DNA from: Zonotrichia leucophrys gambelii
Lineage: Eukaryota > Chordata > Aves > Passeriformes > Passerellidae
Reading direction: 5' to 3'
NCBI RefSeq assembly: GCF_028769735.1
Contig: NC_088177.1
Coordinates: forward strand, 15,936,599-16,000,598
Length of the DNA stretch: 64,000 nucleotides
Numbering within the stretch: the first letter of the stretch is position 1; every line of letters starts with the position of its first letter. The notes under the pieces were generated by a model. It saw only the letters and a program-made list of their open reading frames with translations. It ran no database searches and was not told the DNA's origin. The position numbers and the translations under genes were made by a program. Below, in pieces: positions 60,601-64,000 of this stretch.

Positions 60601-63600
60601 CAAAAATTGTTTCCCACTACTACTAAACACTGCTGCTCTGTCTTTACTTTTTACCTCCCGTCTTCCTGCCTGGCATGCCTTCTAATTCTCTTGGGTCTTC
60701 TTTCTTTTTCCCACCACCCCCATTTTTCCAGCAGCATTTTCGCAAATACCTGGAGCAGCTCTGTCAGCCCAGCTGGCCCCTTGCTCTGCCCAGCTCAACA
60801 TCTCTGGAACCTCAGGAGCCTTCTCCAGCTATCACCCAGCCTGGGGGCTCCAGGGTCTCCCTTGGCAGCATTCCCACCCTGTAAACTTCACTTATCATGG
60901 TTCAAAGTGGCTGGGATGGGAATGGTTTCCCAGGATCAGCGCTGCTCCTCCGCACCTGCCTGCCTGCAGCTCTCTCCTTCCAGCAGGTGCTCCAGCAGCA
61001 TCCCTGTGTGGAGCCAGGCCATGACCCTCCACAGACCTCTGCAGGGACTTGTCTGCACTTCTACAACCATGGCCAGGAGGGAATGCACTCCATTCTCACT
61101 CAGAGTGTATTTATTCTAAACAAACACCACTTGCTTGTTGCTGTCTCATGCATATTCCTGCAGCTCCCACAGTGCATTTGATAAAAAATTAAAAGCGATT
61201 AGTCGAGGCCAGTTTCTCCTAGCAAATAACTCTAATGGTGTTACAAAAGGAATGGCTCACTGAATAAAACCCTATTGTAAGCTTTCTGAACGCTGACATG
61301 AAACAGCTGTGCTTATTGCACCGTTGTGTAGTCCCCCTGCAAAATTTGATGTTTGCCTGGTGTCTGTGGGCTGCCAGCACTGCAGATTTGGGTGCCAGCA
61401 CCTTTATGAAGGTGTACAATGACCAGCACTGACAGTGTTTGCCAGCATGAGGAAGAGTAGGCTCATTTAACTTGGCCAAGAGCTTCCCCTCATAAACAGC
61501 TTTGAGTAAAAAGCCAAAATAGCACATGGGGACTATTCATCTCTGCCTTGCATTAATTTAAAGAGAAGCCTCACTTCCTTGGAGGAGAATTTTCAAGAAA
61601 TAGATACATCTTTTTGGAAAAACATGCCTGCAATACTGCCAAAGCTTTGGTGGCACCAGTCCCTGCTTTCGTGTATTTTAATATGCACAACAGGATGAAC
61701 AAAATAACCAAGTGGACATGGCCACAGCTCAGAGGATGCAATGCCATGGGTCACCAATCAAGGCAATTATTAAAGAGCCTGGAAGAAAGTTACTGTAGCC
61801 CAAATTGCAAGGACCAGAAGATTTTTCAGGATCAAGGAGAAATAAAAAAAGATGATGTCTGATTCCTCCCTCAGGGTGACTTGCCTGGCCACACAGATCA
61901 TTAACCTCAGCACTGTGTCAAGGTGGGTAGGGAGCTGCAGCCCAGCAAAGTGCCCAATGTCTTAACGCTTTTCTTATTTGTCAGAAAATGGCCATCACAG
62001 GCTACCCTGAAGCAGAGTCACGTGTGAGCTCCTTCTGGCTGGCTGGTCCTGTGTGTCACAAATTCTATAGATGGAATGTATGGACTCCATACATGCTGGA
62101 ACAACAGAACCTACAAATTCTGTGAAGAAATATTGCATGAATGTGGGCTCAGTTAGAGGAATCCGAGGCAGCGCTGCCTTCCTCTGTAGGAAAAGATGTT
62201 ACAGTTGGATATAAACCACAGAAATTACCCATCTGTGCTTTCCCTGACCTCTGCCAAGAATTCACATCCCACCTGAGGTTCTGAGCATTTTCATTCATTC
62301 TAGGCAGAGAGAAATGCCTATCACTGAATTTACAGTAATTCAGTGAAAAAATTAAAATATCCAAAGCCATGCTTTCACAAAGCCTAAAATAAGCAAGTCC
62401 CAAATGGGTGATGTGACTTTCCAGGGCTTTCCACAGTTAAAGGGTGCTTTTGCCAGCTTCCTACCTGGTGGAAAGATTAACAGAAGTCTTAAATGTGAAC
62501 CCTTACAGCTACTCATCTTTCAAGAAAGAGAATGAAAGGAACAAAGATAAAACCTAAAAGAGCTGTCTGGCATCCACTTGGTGACTACTTCAGTTTTAAG
62601 ATCTTTGTCACTTTGCTGTTGATTTAAGTCTGTGTATCCTTTTGAATATTAGTATGGCTAGCAAGATAGCAACATCATACATAAAAATGTTCTTTATTCC
62701 AGAACAGATGAAACTCCCAGTGGTAAAAGAAGATTTAGGTATCTCTGAAGATTTCTTATCACTGTGCAACATAACTCTCTAATGGTTCAGTGCCTTGGAG
62801 GGTCATCTGAGATCACTTATCACATAAATCAAATAGGTGGCAGGCTATAAGAATGGAAGCCTATAGCAATTTCATGTCTTTGCTTGCAGACATCAAATCT
62901 ATCTTTTAGGCAGACTATAGAGGAGATAATATTCCACTCCATTTAAGCCAGTGAAGAAACCCAAATCTGGGTATTAACCAATTTTTGGGAAGCTGCTTCT
63001 GGTCTCGACTGCACCACAATTATCTTGGGAAATGACTGGTTTTAAATCCTAAAACATGGACGGCAGACACTGGCCCTGGTTTTAATTTAGACTAAAGCTG
63101 CTGTAAAATCAGTCTGGCAATGGAAGGGAGTGCCAGAGCAAGTGAAAGTCCAATTTAGTTGATGTCCCATTTACATAACCAGCAGTGTGTAAAGTGGATC
63201 CACTGTAAAAACGATGCAACAAGAGGAACAGAGTTTTCTTCTCCCTCTCCACTTTTCTTCCATGTAATACTCCTTTCTGTTGATTTCTGTGGTGTTAATG
63301 CAGGTTACACACATGTAACAGAGAGCTGGAGCTGCCTTGGGGCTCAGGAGCACCGAGCTTGCATGCCAAGCTCATTTCTAGTGGTGGGATCTTCAGTGGG
63401 GTGCCAGAACTGACAGTCACAGCCCATGCTCAGCCAGGCTGTCACCCCACCACTGCGAGTGCTGAGATGGCTCCTGAGCTGCCTCCTCCTCCATCAGCTC
63501 AGTGGATCCCCAATCCCCCTTCACAGCTCGTGCCCAGAATTTAGTACTTCTGCAGTAGCACATCCTGATCTAATCCTCTAAACTGCACAACCAGGGCTCA

Positions 63601-64000
63601 TCCCTGAGTTTGCTCCTTTCCGTGTGAGAACTCCCTCTAAAAACAAAACCAAAGCCAAAACGCATCTCAGAGCTAGTTGTTAAGACATCCCTCCTGACAC
63701 ACATGAAGGTATTTCTGCCTTCCCAGTGCTGTAGGTAGGGAGTCCTCGGGTCTCTGCTGCAGCTGGGGGTGCACAGCAGTGCTGGCACCTAAAGAACGTG
63801 CCAGAAGCTGAGACAAGGGCAGCTGCAAACCCTCCAAGTCTTGCTGGAGGGGATACAATATTTATGCAACATAGATCATATATTTTACATAACCCTACTC
63901 TTCAACAAACATGAAAACATATGGCATCAGTTAATTGCATGAAAATATTTGGTAGGAAGACAATCTTTCAGGACAAATTGGGAAAAAAAGCCAATCAAGC
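54672..64000 (-). other. TMEFF2: TMEFF2 intron, continues beyond the window
   Basis: More than 9.3 kb upstream (transcript sense) of the first exon seen. I searched both strands for the first Kazal module and the signal-peptide exon and found neither. Contents: mixed sequence at 54.7-56 kb, an A16 run at 56278-56293, AT-rich DNA at 56.8-58.9 kb with a spurious 172-codon plus-strand ORF, a GC-rich patch at 60.4-61.1 kb with a spurious 236-codon plus-strand ORF, and a short hairpin at 62321-62346. Nothing else is named. Confidence 0.85.
62321..62346. repeat. Inverted repeat, 10-bp arms, 6-bp spacer
   Basis: TCACTGAATT (62321-62330) and AATTCAGTGA (62337-62346) are exact reverse complements around TACAGT. 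Confidence 0.8.

Larger units (their letters stand above)
3413..64000 (-). other. TMEFF2: TMEFF2 gene body, 3' part (six of the exons, partial at the 5' side)
   Basis: Seen: six minus-strand exons, each with an AG acceptor and a GT donor, whose phases join to one reading frame of 686 coding nucleotides ending in TAA. Known: the product is tomoregulin-2, a type I membrane protein with two follistatin/Kazal modules and one EGF-like module. It is prominent in brain and prostate, its ectodomain is shed, and it affects TGF-beta-family and PDGF signalling. By recalled human numbering the window covers residues 147-374 with no length change. Human TMEFF2 is usually described with ten exons, so these would be exons 5 to 10; that count is from memory. 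The signal peptide, Kazal module 1 and promoter lie beyond 64000. No other gene is nested inside. Confidence 0.97.

Noticed and set aside
60409..61119. 236-codon plus-strand open frame
   Set aside because: Lies in a TMEFF2 intron in a C/T-rich stretch; the translation is Ser/Leu/Pro biased with no recognisable motif.
1..64000. CRISPR array, operon, phage or other prokaryotic system
   Set aside because: Spliced vertebrate exons, CpG-poor AT-rich introns and avian retroelements throughout; no regularly spaced repeats or compact gene clusters.

Overview
This is vertebrate nuclear DNA, most likely from a passerine bird. There is no dense ORF layout. Six short minus-strand exons with matching splice phases lie in about 60 kb of intron, and together they encode the C-terminal 228 residues of TMEFF2 (tomoregulin-2). 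TMEFF2 is a type I membrane protein with two follistatin/Kazal-like modules, an EGF-like module, one membrane helix and a short basic tail. If I number by the 374-residue human protein as I remember it, the exons start at residue 147 and end exactly at 374 with no insertion or deletion. The bird assignment rests on two repeats I recognise: a tRNA-Ile-headed SINE with a CR1-like tail (44590-44704), and a solo retroviral LTR of a type I associate with songbirds (35111-35732).

Layout, from high to low coordinate because the gene is on the minus strand: 54672-64000 is the intron leading to the missing 5' exons. The coding exons are 54575-54671 (linker and start of Kazal module 2), 34569-34717 (Kazal module 2), 33384-33443 (a 20-codon Thr-rich linker), 10201-10324 (first part of the EGF module), 8530-8688 (rest of EGF, juxtamembrane segment and membrane helix) and 3687-3783 (cytoplasmic tail and stop). 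The 3' UTR probably ends near 3450 or 3390. Positions 1 to about 3390 are downstream intergenic DNA. The signal peptide, the first Kazal module and the promoter are outside the window.

The introns hold the LTR, the SINE, a 37-bp minisatellite, several short tandem duplications, a 41-nt A tract, an 18-bp-arm near-perfect palindrome, several smaller inverted repeats, and AT-rich stretches rich in homeodomain and POU octamer motifs. Those stretches look like candidate conserved enhancers; I could not test conservation. GC-rich patches (1.4-2.3, 5.2-5.6, 28.7-29.2, 34.0-34.4 and 60.4-61.1 kb) carry long chance ORFs that I do not accept as genes. I found no second protein-coding gene, no structural RNA gene and no new multi-gene system. 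The observations most worth following are isoform possibilities in TMEFF2 (a frame-neutral exon and two read-through stops), clustered substitutions in the EGF exon, and the unexplained inverted repeats.
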